From: Macrostomum hystrix
Taxonomy: Eukaryota > Platyhelminthes > Macrostomidae
Assembly: GCA_950097015.1 (NCBI GenBank)
Contig: CATNEN010000032.1
Span: 310,001 to 374,000, forward strand
Direction of reading: 5' to 3'
Length of the DNA stretch: 64,000 nucleotides
Position numbers and translations under genes: made by a program. Below, in pieces: positions 1 through 10,639 of the stretch (positions within the stretch are counted from its first letter, which is position 1; each line of letters starts with the position of its first letter). The notes beneath the pieces were generated by a model that was not told the DNA's origin, did not search any database, and saw only the letters and a list, made by a program, of their open reading frames with translations.

Positions 1-555
1 TCTAAAGTTCCCACCTGAAGATCTAAAGTTCCCACCTGAAGTTCTAAGGTTCCAACCTGAAGTTCTAAGGTTCCTATCTGAAGATCTAAAGTTCCCACCT
101 GAAGTCCTAAGGTTCCAACCTGAAGTTCTAAGGTTCCTATCTGAAGATCTAAAGTTCCCACCTGAAGTTCTAAGGTTCCTACCTAAAGATCTAAAGTTCC
201 CACCTGAAGTTCTAAGGTTCCTACCTGAAGATCTAAAGTTCCCACCTGAAGTTCTAAGGTTCCTACCTAAAGATCTAAAGTTCCCACCTGAAGTTCTAAG
301 GTTCCTACCTGAAGATCTAAAGTTCCCACCTGAAGTTCTAAGGTTCCTACCTAAAGATCTAAAGTTCCCACCTGAAGTTCTAAGGTTCCAACCTGAAGTT
401 CTAAGGTTCCTACCTGAAGATCTAAAGTTCCCACCTAAAGTTCTTAGGTTCCTACCTGAAGATCTAAAGTTCCCACCTGAAGTTCTAAGGTTCCTACCTG
501 AAGATCTAAAGTTCCCACCTGAAGTTCTAAAGTTCCCACCTGAAGTTATCAAGTT
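1..555. repeat. 21-nt minisatellite (42-nt dimer)
   Basis: Alternating units with cores tctaaagttcccacctgaag and ttctaaggttcctacctgaa run from the window edge and decay after about 545. The array probably continues to the left of the window. No gene is visible between it and the CCDC97 stop codon at 767. Confidence 0.95.
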
Positions 556-766
556 CAGACCTCAAGTTCTAAGGCACACACCTCAGCATAAAGCTGAAGT
601 TTTAAAGCACTTGGTTTGTGAATTGGGGGAATTATTATGAAGTTTCGTCCCTAAATTATTTAGAAAAGAGATATCGGCGCCTATTCAATACTCCAATCCT
701 TAATATTACAATAGGAAATCAACAAGCTCAAATAGTACAATCAAAGCTCAGCAGCGAGTCGGTGGC

Positions 767-1899
767 TCAGCTGGGATCCTCGGAGTCAAAATAGCTGTCC
801 TCTTTGTCTCGCGCGAACTCCGCCGACAGGTCCAAACTGTCGTCGTCGTCAACACCGGCATAGTTGAAATGTTCGCCGTCTTCGCCGGACAGAAAGCGGC
901 GTTGCATCAGGGCGAGAAATTCGGATCGGAGCAGTTGGCGCTCAGGATCGGGAAGAAATCTGCCGGCTAGGGGATCTAGATCCTCTTCTTCTTCATCGTC
1001 CTCAGAATTTGAAGAATTTTCTGCATCCGCTGCGGCGGAAGCATCATACCTGAGTTGGTGGATCAGCGAGGAGCAAAAAATAAGAACATTGCTAATTTAA
1101 GTGGATTGCTAATCTATCCCATGACTGAAGGAATAGAATGGATTGCTAATCTATCACATGACTGAAGGAATAGAATGGATTGCTAATCTATCCCATGACT
1201 GAAGGAATACAATGGATTGCTAATCTATCCCATGGGTGAGGTAATGGAATGGATTGCTAATCTATCCCATGGGTGAGGTAATGGAATGGATTGCTAATCT
1301 ATCCCATGGGTGAGGTAATGGAATGGATTGCTAATCTATCCCATGGGTGAGGTAATGGAATGGATTGCTAATCTATCCCATGGGTGAGGTAATGGAATGG
1401 ATTGCTAATCTATCCCATGGGTGAGGTAATGGAATGGATTGCTAATCTATCCCATGGGTGAGGTAATGGAATGGATTGCTCACCTGGCATTCTCTTCCAC
1501 ACGCCGGCAGTGGCTCAAGAGAAAATGCGACATAATGCGCTCGCCGCGGCCGTCGGCTGCCGTCGCCGCAGCCGCAGCAGCCGAGCTCTGCCGCTGCGCA
1601 TCCTCCCTAGTCAGGTAGCGCCCAATGTACTTGTGAAATAGGTACGGCTCGCGGCTGCGCATGCTCTCCTCAGAGAAGTAATCGCCCTCGGCCATGAGGC
1701 GCCGCATCGCCTGATACCTCCGATTTCTAGTTGAACTGCCGCGCGACCCGCGGCCAGCCGTCTGCCGGGAGCTCCGGCCGAGCTGGCGCCAATCGTCTGC
1801 CGCCACGGCCGCCGCAGCGTCAAGAGTGAAGTCCGCATCCTCAGCGGAACCAGGACACGCACCTGGGTCCGGCCCCAGCTCCCGGTCGTCAGTCTTCAT
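767..1899 (-). CDS. CCDC97: CCDC97-family (DUF2052) protein, 2 exons
   Basis: Exons are 1899-1484 and 1049-767 (232 aa). The donor is GCCAG|GTGAGC and the acceptor is CAACTCAG|GTATG, joined in phase 2. The family is recognised from two conserved blocks. In exon 1 there is DYFSEESM followed by REPYLFHKYIGRYLT. In exon 2 a very acidic stretch is followed by FLSGEDGEHFNY, then VDDDDSLDL and a DSYFDSEDPS C-terminus. This matches the order in animal CCDC97 proteins (acidic run, FLDGKDG-like motif, VDDN-like motif, acidic tail). The family is reported as a nuclear, spliceosome-associated protein; nothing here tests that. The ATG at 1899 is the first in-frame methionine; a TTG five codons upstream is not used. 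The N-terminus is Ala/Arg/Ser-rich and poorly conserved. The single intron is almost entirely a 37-nt minisatellite. Confidence 0.86.
1100..1480. repeat. 37-nt minisatellite filling the CCDC97 intron
   Basis: About ten units contain the core ggattgctaatctatcccat followed by gggtgaggtaatggaat. Read in the direction of CCDC97 transcription, the first unit begins about five bases after the GT of the donor. The same family recurs at 52.1-52.9 kb and 53.5-54.7 kb, with a contracted relative at 51.3-51.7 kb. Confidence 0.95.
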
Positions 1900-1994
1900 A
1901 GGTAAAAGGTGCAACCCTTTTTTGCTTTACTGAAACAATAAAACTATTTCTGCTAAAACTAGAAGCCTTTAGGCTTTAGGGGAGGTTCAAGAAC

Positions 1995-2324
1995 GGGGCT
2001 GTGGCAGAGCGGTCTAACGCGTTCTGACCTTGCCTCTCGCACCAAGGTCTCCGAGTTCGATTCCGCGACGAGGCCACATTTATTTGAGAGAATTGGCTTG
2101 GGGGCTTGTCGTGCAGTTTACGCGATTTAGGGCCAACCTACAAGGCACAGTCAGAGTGTACACTGCCTGACGATGAGAAAGTCAGGGCGCAGATGTACGC
2201 ACCTGTGTGAGTAAGTCCTCAGGAGTCAGCGAAATGGTCAGAATTGCCTCCTCGCTGGCTGCGGGTCTAGTGTCAGCAAATGATGTGCCAGTACCCATAG
2301 TCTTGCTTCAAATCGTATTATTAA
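1995..2324 (+). mobile_element. SINE family A copy 1 (tRNA-derived, full length)
   Basis: The tRNA-like head has an A box around tggcagagcggtctaacgcg and a B box gagttcgattcc. A conserved body follows (cttgggggcttgtcgtgca, then ctgcctgacgatgagaaagt, then gcctcctcgctggctgcggg) and the element ends in an ATT-rich tail. It lies in the spacer upstream of CCDC97 and downstream of the TASOR-like gene. I did not find a clear target-site duplication. Confidence 0.85.
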
Positions 2325-2975
2325 GGTGCGAGAAGCTTGTTAAAGTGGTCACGTGTTGTTATATTTCTTTGTTTCCCTTTCTCATAAACTTTTCCCAGTC
2401 TAAAAGCTGGGGTAAATAGCGGGTAGAACCATCAGAGTGGGCCCAGATGTACAGCTAGTGCCACAGCTGCAGCTATTTAAGACTACAAAACAAAGACACA
2501 ATAGAATATAATGACGAATTCTTGTTTAGTGAGGGAGTGCAACAGTATATTACAACAGACAGAAACACACATTACAATATTATATGGCATTTAAGTTACA
2601 ATAAAACTGGGCTCGTATGTTGGACAACTGTGGAAAATGCAACGCGACGATAAGCCACACAAGGCAGGGAACGAGAATTGAACAAAATCTTGTTTTTTAT
2701 GTTTTTTATTAAACAGGTAACAGTTCCATTGAGACCCGGCTATTAGACAATAACCTACGAATATTTAAATAGCACGAGAAAGCACGGGATTTACAATATA
2801 AATAAATTCTAACCATCTAGAATAATATTAAACAGGAAGTTAGGCTCCGATCACGATCAAGTAGGTTCTTGTTGCTATGCTGTTTCTCAACTATTTGGCC
2901 ATAGACAAAGACCGTTCCATAGATTCTATGTCACCTGTATCGAATACCTTGATTGAATATTGAGAAAACACTTAT
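2325..2975. other. AT-rich spacer, probable TASOR-like 3' UTR
   Basis: No gene or tandem array is visible. On the minus strand an AATAAA hexamer occurs at 2710-2705, about 265 nt after the TASOR-like stop codon, and could be its polyadenylation signal. Confidence 0.4.
2705..2710 (-). terminator. Candidate polyadenylation signal for TASOR-like gene
   Basis: AATAAA on the minus strand, about 265 nt past the stop at 2976. The hexamer is the only evidence. Confidence 0.3.
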
Positions 2976-5900
2976 TTAAAATCGATCATAATATTGACGC
3001 GATGGTGCACCGTCCCGCCTTCCAGGCTGGCCGCGAAAGCCACCGTGACGACCGCCACTGCCACCGCCACTGCCACCACGCGAGGAAGCCGACGTCGGAG
3101 GCCGAAAACGCAAAACGCCAACAGGAGCTTGGCCGCCACTGTTATAAATTGTTGGCATTGATCGCGAATTACCGAATCCGAACCGGGCGGGTGTCGAAGA
3201 TTGCTGATGAAACGTCGCTTGCCGCAGAAGCGACGGAGCTGGACCTCGGAATGGCGCAGTGCCGCGACTGTCACTGCTAAGTCGATTAGCTGACGAACTG
3301 ACAGGACGCGGCTGACGCTGCTGGACTACTGGCGACTGGTGACGAGGCCGCGGCACAGGCGGTGGCGGATGCGTTGGAGGCGGAGGCTGAGGAGGCGACG
3401 CGGAAGTCACGCTGCGACTTAGCAGGCTGTTGGGATGCGGCAGTCGATTGACACCCCGGCAATTGTTGACGGTGGCGGCTGACGCTGTCGGTGGCGGCGC
3501 TATTCGCCGCATATCGATGTCGCCGCAATCTTCCGGAAGTGATGGCGGCGGGGGTCGGCTCCATCGACGCTCGTCAATGTCGCCTGTGCCGCAGTCTACC
3601 TGCTGATCGCCGAAGTTGACGCCCGACGCGGAACTACTGTGGCGCGCAGGCCAAAAGTTTTGGCTAGCAACCAGATTTGCAGTTAGGACGTCATCCTGGT
3701 CCTCGTTATTAACATCGTCTTCTGCTCCGCGATCGATAATTTCAACTGGCACCCGTCGACGTTCTTTAAGGTCCCCCGAAGCCGAAATGGCCAGCTGAGG
3801 ACGATCGTGGACATCAGCATCGTTAATCGTCGGCGAAGCCGGCGGCGACGGCGACGCAGGCGCGTCTGTTAGGCGAACTGGCGGTGGAGTCGAAGGCGGC
3901 GACGGAGACGGCGACAGTGGCGACGGTTGGACTGCAGTGGATAGAGGATCAGCCGAAGTTCTCCTAGCATTGGCTAGCACCATTTCGGGAGTTGGCAGAA
4001 CCGACTTTGGCTGCGGAGGCGGAGAAGCCGGCGACGATGAAGACACATCGTTGTCCTGAAGCTGAGCTAACTGTTTTTGGATTAATCTCTGCCGTTCAAC
4101 ATTGTCGCGCAGGCTGGCAATTTGTTGCTTCAACTGGCTGATAAAGTCTTGGCTCTGCTGCTGCTGCTCCCCGTCCTGGCGAGGCCTTTTTCGGGCATCA
4201 ATGTCGGAGTCAACTCCCGAGTTGGGATGTCGCCGCTTTGCAGCGGACGAAGCAGCTAGATTTGGCTGCGGCTGCGGCGGATCAGGCAGCACCGGCAGGT
4301 CCAGCAGCAGATTGTCGTGATAAGACACAGGCGAATTATCCAAAGCTTCGCCGTTATCGTATTCTATGGCCAAGTTAAAATCATCATCAATCTGATCAGT
4401 GTCTGGAGAATCCGGCGGCTCATCAAAGACCAGTTTGGCAGGCCCGGCAGGAGGAGGAGGAGGAGGAGGAGGAGGAGGAGGAGGAGGCGAAGCTGAAGGC
4501 GGAGGAGACGTCGAAGAACTGAACCTTTTAACAAGATCGCTGGAAGCTCCAGTAGGCTGATTAACGCCATTTTTCTCATCCTCAAATTTTGCCTCATCGC
4601 GTCGATTGCTAATAAAAGTCTTAGATGAAGGCGGAGGCAGCCTAGGCAGCGGCGGAGGCGCAGGCAGGTCGGCTAGCGGCTGGTAGGCCAGGCCAGGCTT
4701 GCCCACCCGGGCCTGCAAGACGCGCCTCTGATCGGCCGCCTGCCTGGCGAGGTGGCCTATCTTGTCGGCAGCCGAGGCGTAGGCCGAGTAGCAGGTTCGC
4801 CGATCGGAGCGACACTCGGCAGCCCAGAATGCTCCGACTCCGCAGGGCGGAGTTGCCACAGCAGGCATCGAATCGCCAGTTGATGGCCTAACAAATGCGG
4901 CACCATTGCGATCGAAGAAGCAGTTCTCTCTGGACACTGGCAGCCAGATGAGCGCGTGCAGCTGGTGACGACCGCCGCGATCGGCTAGCTTTCTAGCTAG
5001 ACGGCCCAGGCTGAGCCGGTCGGCCGGCCCGCTGTCGGATGGCACCAGATAGCACAACGGCAGGCGACGTTTCAAACCGCTGCTGGCCGATGTCAGGGGA
5101 CAAAGAAGGGCGCGCCGACTGAGGACAAGCTGGTTGCATAACCTGGCCAGAGCGTGGGTGCCGTCTGGGGTAGCCAGGCCAACCAGGTAGCTGATATAGC
5201 CGGGGTCGCTGGCAGCGGCGACTTTGGCGGAGATGTCTGTCGGAGCGGTGGCTGACGCTGAGGTCTCTCGGGAGCCGTGGATTTGACTGAAGCCGGAGAG
5301 ATTAGACAGGAGATTGTCGAATTCGATGAAGCGAACCTAGGGGGTAGTAGGGATGCTACTTTTACTTATCTTCATCAGTGAATGAGCAATGCACTCATCA
5401 TTGTGTATTCTGTCAAATTGAAAAAGCTGACCTCTAAATCGGCCCCGTCCTGCTGCAGACAAGGGAACACAAATGGTGACGCTTCCAGTGAGACAAGGTC
5501 CAGGCACAGGCTGGCCAAGCCGGGCAGGTTGAGGCCGAGGCTGAGCCGGCCTACGAGGGTACCGCCACCAGGACGGCTGGCTAAGAACGGCAGTCGGCCC
5601 AGGGCAGCGGAGCGACCTGGCTCATGACGACCGTGACTGCTATTAGACTTGGATAGCGCTTGATTCAACTGATCACTGTGCACATTTAGCAACTGTTTTT
5701 GCTGCTGTAGCTGTTGCTGCTGCTGCTGCTGTTGTAGCTGTTGCTGCTGCTGTTGCTGCTGCTGCAAAATACGACCGGAGAATTCGTAGCGCACTAGAGC
5801 CACGGGCACTATCTGGCGAGGCCGATCTAGTAGGTCGAAATCTTCTGAATACTCGAACAGAAATATCTGCAGGGAGTTTTAATCAGAGTTGCTACGATAT

Positions 5901-8900
5901 TCGCAAAACTCAAAATAAGACAGACTCACAAGAAGGTACACTATAAAATACCCTCTGACTAGATGTACTATAGAAGGCCCACTGACTAGATAAACCATAG
6001 AAGACCCACTGGCTGCTTACGGTACTAAAAACTCACCTGGCTAGAATGAAAGGCGTCCAGTAAAGGCAGGTGAGCAAGGCCGTCTGTGCGGGCTCTCATG
6101 CTAACGTGACAGTCGTACTGCGGCTGCGGCTCAGCCACGCTGTCACCCTCCGGCCAGCGACAGACTCGACTGCGGAGGTAGCGCAACACCAGAAGCCAGC
6201 CGGTCGGTGCAAGGCCGCGTGAAGGACAAGTCCGATCAACGTATTGACACAGGCTGACGCCTGATTCGCCGGTTGCTAGGCGACTATCCGGCAGGTTGCC
6301 CTTAGCAACGCCGCGTTCGGCTATAGACCGAGCTTCAGCTTCGGTGGCTACGGCTAAGTAGGCGTAGTGCTCCGTTGGGCCAGTAGGGGCGGAGGCTAAG
6401 TCATCCGGCCCGGAGGAGGAAGCGGCTACCGAGGCGGCGGCGGTTGACGCGGGGGCGCAAATGGCGGCCTCCGCTTCGGCGGCTGCTGCAGCTGAGCGCA
6501 TTTCAGTTCGCTTGGCTCGAAACTGCCGGGTGGTAGATATTAAATAGGAAACTGAATGCTATGGGCAGTAGCGGTGTTCTGCTGAGGGTTCAGGGAAGTA
6601 GCGGTGTTCTGCTGAGGGTTCAGGGAAGTAGCGGTGTTCTGCTGAGGGTTCAGGGAAGTAGCGGTGTTCTGCTGAGGGTTCAGGGAAGTAGCGGTGTTCT
6701 GTTGAGGGTTCAGGGAAGTAGCGGTGTTCTGTTGAGGGTTCAGGGAAGTAGCGGTGTTCTGCTGAGGGTTCAGGGAAGTAGCGGTGTTCTGTTGAGGGTT
6801 CAGGGAAGTAGCGGTGTTCTGTTGAGGGTTCAGGGAAGTAGCGGTGTTCTGCTGAGGGTTCAGGGAAGTAGCGGTGTTCTGCTGAGGGTTCAGGGAAGTA
6901 GTGGTGTTCTGCTGAGGGTTCAGGGAAGTAGCGGTGTTCTGTTGAGGGTTCAGGGAAGTAGCGGTGTTCTGTTGAGGGTTCAGGGAAGTAGCGGTGTTCT
7001 GCTGAGGGTTCAGGGAAGTAGCGGTGTTCTGTTGAGGGTTCAGGGAAGTAGCGGTGTTCTGCTGAGGGTTCAGGGAAGTAGCGGTGTTCTGTTGAGGGTT
7101 CAGGGAAGTAGCGGTGTTCTGTTGAGGGTTCAGGGAAGTAGCGGTGTTCTGTTGAGGGTTCAGGGAAGTAGCGGTGTTCTGCTGAGGGTTCAGGGAAGTA
7201 GCGGTGTTCTGCTGAGGGTTCAGGGAAGTAGCGGTGTTCTGTTGAGGGTTCAGGGAAGTAGCGGTGTTCTGTTGAGGGTTCAGGGAAGTAGCGGTGTTCT
7301 GTTGAGGGTTCAGGGAAGTAGCGGTGTTCTGTTGAGGGTTCAGGGAAGTAGCGGTGTTCTGTTGAGGGTTCAGGGAAGTAGCGGTGTTCTGCTGAGGGTT
7401 CAGGGAAGTAGCGGTGTTCTGTTGAGGGTTCAGGGAAGTAGCGGTGTTCTGCTGAGGGTTCAGGGAAGTAGCGGTGTTCTGCTGAGGGTTCAGGGGAGTA
7501 GCGGTGTTCTGTTGAGGGTTCAGGGAAGTAGCGGTGTTCTGTTGAGGGTTCAGGGAAGTAGCGGTGTTCTGTTGAGGGTTCAGGGAAGTAGCGGTGTTCT
7601 GTTGAGGGTTCAGGGAAGTAGCGGTGTTCTGTTGAGGGTTCAGGGAAGTAGCGGTGTTCTGCTGAGGGTTCAGGGAAGTAGCGGTGTTCTGCTGAGGGTT
7701 CAGGGGAGTAGCGGTGTTCTGCTGAGGGTTCAGGGAAGTAGCGGTGTTCTGCTGAGGGTTCAGGGAAGTAGCGGTGTTCTGCTGAGGGTTCAGGGAAGTA
7801 GCGGTGTTCTGTTGAGGGTTCAGGGAAGTAGCGGTGTTCTGTTGAGGGTTCAGGGAAGTAGCGGTGTTCTGCTGAGGGTTCAGGGAAGTAGCGGTGTTCT
7901 GCTGAGGGTTCAGGGAAGTAGCGGTGTTCTGCTGAGGGTTCAGGGAAGTAGCGGTGTTCTGCTGAGGGTTCAGGGAAGTAGCAGTGTTATGTTGAGGGTT
8001 CAGGGAAGTAGCGGTGTTCTGCTGAGGGTTCAGGGAAGTAGCAGTGTTCTGTTGAGGGTTCAGGGAAGTAGCAGTGTTCTGCTGAGGGTTCAGGGAAGTA
8101 GCAGTATTCTGCTGAGGGTTCATTGTATACATTTTCAAGGGTCAGGGCTCGAGCCACTTACTTCTTCGTTGAGCGCGCAATTCTCAATCATGAAGGAATC
8201 TTTAATTTTAAACAATTTCTCCTGCTCCCGATTCAGAAATCCGCTGCGCAGCTGCCTGTCTATCTCGGTCCTGAATTCCTTGGAGTCCGGGTCCACTCGC
8301 CGAAGGATTTCTAGGAAGGAAGAAGTGAAAACATAAATGACAGTCTTTAAGTATAAAAATGGGGATCTGGGAAGATAGAGGCTCTAAAAATTGGGATCTG
8401 AGAAGACGGTGGCTCTGAAAATGGGGATCTGAAGACAGTGGCTCAAAAATGGAGATCTGGGAAGATAGTGGCTCAAAAATGGGGATCTGGGAAGATGAAT
8501 GGAGGCTCTGAAAATGGGGATCTGGGAAGATGAATGGAGGCTCTGAAAATGGGGATCTGGGAAGATGAGTGGAGGCTCTGAAAATGGGGATCTGGGAAGA
8601 TGAATGGAGGCTCTGAAAATGGAGATCTGGGAAGATGAATGGAGGCTCTGAAAATGGGGATCTGGGAAGATGAATGGTGGCTCTGAAAATGGGGATCTGA
8701 AGACAGTGGCTCAAAAATGGAGATCTGGGAAGATAATTGGAGGCTCTGAAAATGGGGATCTGGGAAGATGAATGGAGGCTCTGAAAATGGGGATCTGGGA
8801 AGATGAATGGAGGCTCTGAAAATGGGGATCTGGGAAGATGAATGGAGGCTCTGAAAATGGGGATCTGGGAAGATGAATGGAGGCTCTGAAAATGGGGATC

Positions 8901-10465
8901 TGGGAAGATGAATGGAGGCTCTGAAAATGGGGATCTGGGAAGATGAATGGAGGCTCAAAAATAAGGATCTGGGAAGATGGAGGCTGAGGAAGATGTGGGT
9001 ATCAGAAGATATTTCCAGATCCTAAATATGAGGATCAGGATAGATAAAGGTTTCGAAAGTGAGGAGATGAAGACTTTGAGTTCTAATATTAGGAGGATGA
9101 AGCAAATGTCTAGAACGCGGGGCTACGCAGGATGGAGTATTTGAGAACTTACATCCCAAACCATATGATATAGGAGTGACAAATAGTATGAAGGCTACAG
9201 TGGGGTAACAAACACGCAGATTATTCTCGTCATAATGCGAGTTCAGGCTTGCTATTTGGATTATTTCTGACACTAATCTGGTTGGTAAAGATGACAGAAT
9301 AACAATAAGTAGCACACGGCACAGTCGAAAGAAAGCAAAGCTAAACAAACATTTATTGAACTAACGAAACCAAATAACAAGGCCCCTTCATATTTTATTC
9401 TCAGCCCTCACTCCAACATCCTCCCCCTCACTCTAACATCCTCCCCCTCACTGCAACATCCTCCCCCTCACTGCAACATCCTCCCCCTCACTCCAACATC
9501 CTCCCCCTCACTCCAACATCCTCCCCCTCACTCCAACATCCTCCCCCTCACTCCAACATCCTCCCCCTCACTCCAACATCCTCCCTCTCACTCCAACATC
9601 CTCCCCCTCACTCTAACATTCTCCCCCCTCACTCCAACATTCTCCCCCTCACTCCAACATCCTCCCCCTCACTCCAACATCCTTCCCCTCACTCCAACAT
9701 TCTACCCCCTCACTCCAACATTCTGCCCCTCACTCCAACATTCTCCCCCCCTCACTCCAACATCCTCCCACTCACTCCAACATCCTCCCCCTCACTCCAA
9801 CATCCTCCCCCTCACTCCAACATCCTCCCCCTCACTCCAACATCCTCCCCCTCACTCCAACATCCTCCCCTCACTCCAACATCCTCCCCCTCACTCCAAC
9901 ATCCTCCCCCTCACTCTAACATTCTCCCCCCTCACTCCAACATTCTCCCCCTCACTCCAACATCCTCCCCCTCACTCCAACATCCTTCCCCTCACTCCAA
10001 CATTCTACCCCCTCACTCCAACATTCTGCCCCTCACTCCAACATTCTCCCCCCTCACTCCAACTTTCTGCCCCTCACTCCAACTTTCTCCCCCTCACTCC
10101 AACTTTCTCCCCCTCACTCCAACTTTCTCCCGCTCACTCAAACTTTCTCCCGCTCACTCAAACTTTCTCCCGCTCACTCAAACTTTCTCCCGCTCACTCA
10201 AACTTTCTCCCGCTCACTCAAACTTTCTCCAGCTTAAGTTAACTTCGCCCCTCTATTAAGTCTTCAATTTTCGAATGTCCGACTTCCGAATGTTTGAACA
10301 CTCACCAGCCGGATTCTGCACCCTCCTTGGCACTCGAAGCGCCTTCAACACGGAAAAGTCCACAATCTTCTCGGCGGCCTCGTCCGCGGCGCCGCTGCGT
10401 CCCTTCTGCATCATCGATAACAGATCGACCCGACCGCCCGACGCCCTGTCGCTGTCGGCAATCAT
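2976..10465 (-). CDS. TASOR-like protein (DUF3715 pseudo-PARP plus SPOC-like region), 5 exons
   Basis: Exons 10465-10306, 8310-8162, 6522-6037, 5866-5432 and 5336-2976 join in frame to 1,196 aa. Residues about 40-105 read like the TASOR entry region: VPRRVQNP, then RVDPDSKEF, then IENCALNEEFRAKRTEM. Exons 3-4 carry the DUF3715 pseudo-PARP core: GVSLCQYVD, YDCHVSM, LFEYSEDFDLLDRPRQIVPV, then VRYEF. Exon 5 opens with VRFIEFDNLLSNL and a SPOC-like stretch (YLVGLATPDGTHALARLCNQ, then LHALIWLPV). A polyglutamine run follows the PARP-like core. The C-terminal half is Pro/Ser-rich, with a proline run encoded around 4440-4490 and a Gly/Arg-rich tail. In mammals TASOR is the scaffold of the HUSH silencing complex; that role is inferred here. 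TASOR2 and TEX15 share DUF3715, so orthology is open. Introns 1 and 2 are mostly minisatellite. Confidence 0.84.
5867..6036 (-). repeat. Decayed ~26-nt repeat in TASOR-like intron 3
   Basis: About four degraded units share actataaa/actatagaa followed by cccactgactagat across 5935-6015 of this 170-nt intron. It looks like an old, shrinking array. Confidence 0.5.
6561..8130. repeat. 30-nt minisatellite, ~52 copies, TASOR-like intron 2
   Basis: The unit contains gtagcggtgttctg followed by ctgagggttcaggga. It is almost perfectly homogeneous. One C/T position (gctgagg versus gttgagg) is mixed through the array, and a handful of other changes cluster at the right end (7980-8110). The 30-nt period leaves long open frames on both strands. 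The array sits between TASOR-like exons 2 and 3, so those frames are probably not genes. In the transcript each C-type unit reads CCCTCAGCAG. Confidence 0.97.
8355..8990. repeat. 35-nt minisatellite in TASOR-like intron 1 (3' part)
   Basis: About 18 units contain gaaaatggggatctgggaag followed by atgaatggaggctct, with some shortened units. In the transcript strand each unit is pyrimidine-rich and carries TTCCCAG and TTTTCAG. The array ends about 45 nt upstream of the real exon-2 acceptor (8311). Confidence 0.95.
9402..10235. repeat. 20-nt minisatellite in TASOR-like intron 1 (5' part)
   Basis: The unit is close to ctcactccaacatcctcccc, with variants ending ttctgcccc or tttctcccg. A run of variant units at about 9611-9755 is repeated in the same order at about 9914-10055, so a roughly 303-bp block has been duplicated inside the array. 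Confidence 0.95.
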
Positions 10466-10639
10466 TTGACGATTGTAACAAGCCGGTGTTTAAGATCAGC
10501 TGAGAGTGAAAACCTAGGTAACTATAGTCGGCTCCTGCTGCCGCATTTAAATTACATTTCCCACTGAAAATTAATGAATAAGAGGCGATTAGCGAAACAG
10601 ATTAGTGCAGTAAGTCTAATTCTAAAACCATTCAGATAA

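Noticed and set aside
1995-2078. Functional tRNA gene
   Set aside because: A and B boxes are present, but the same head with a conserved body and tail recurs as a SINE; the arms do not form a convincing mature tRNA.
6540-8336. Long open frames on both strands (532 and 591 codons)
   Set aside because: They are produced by a stop-free 30-nt repeat with a period divisible by three, and lie within an intron supported by conserved flanking exons.
9402-10235. Possible CRISPR-like array
   Set aside because: Units are directly adjacent with no unique spacers, and the setting is eukaryotic; it is a minisatellite.
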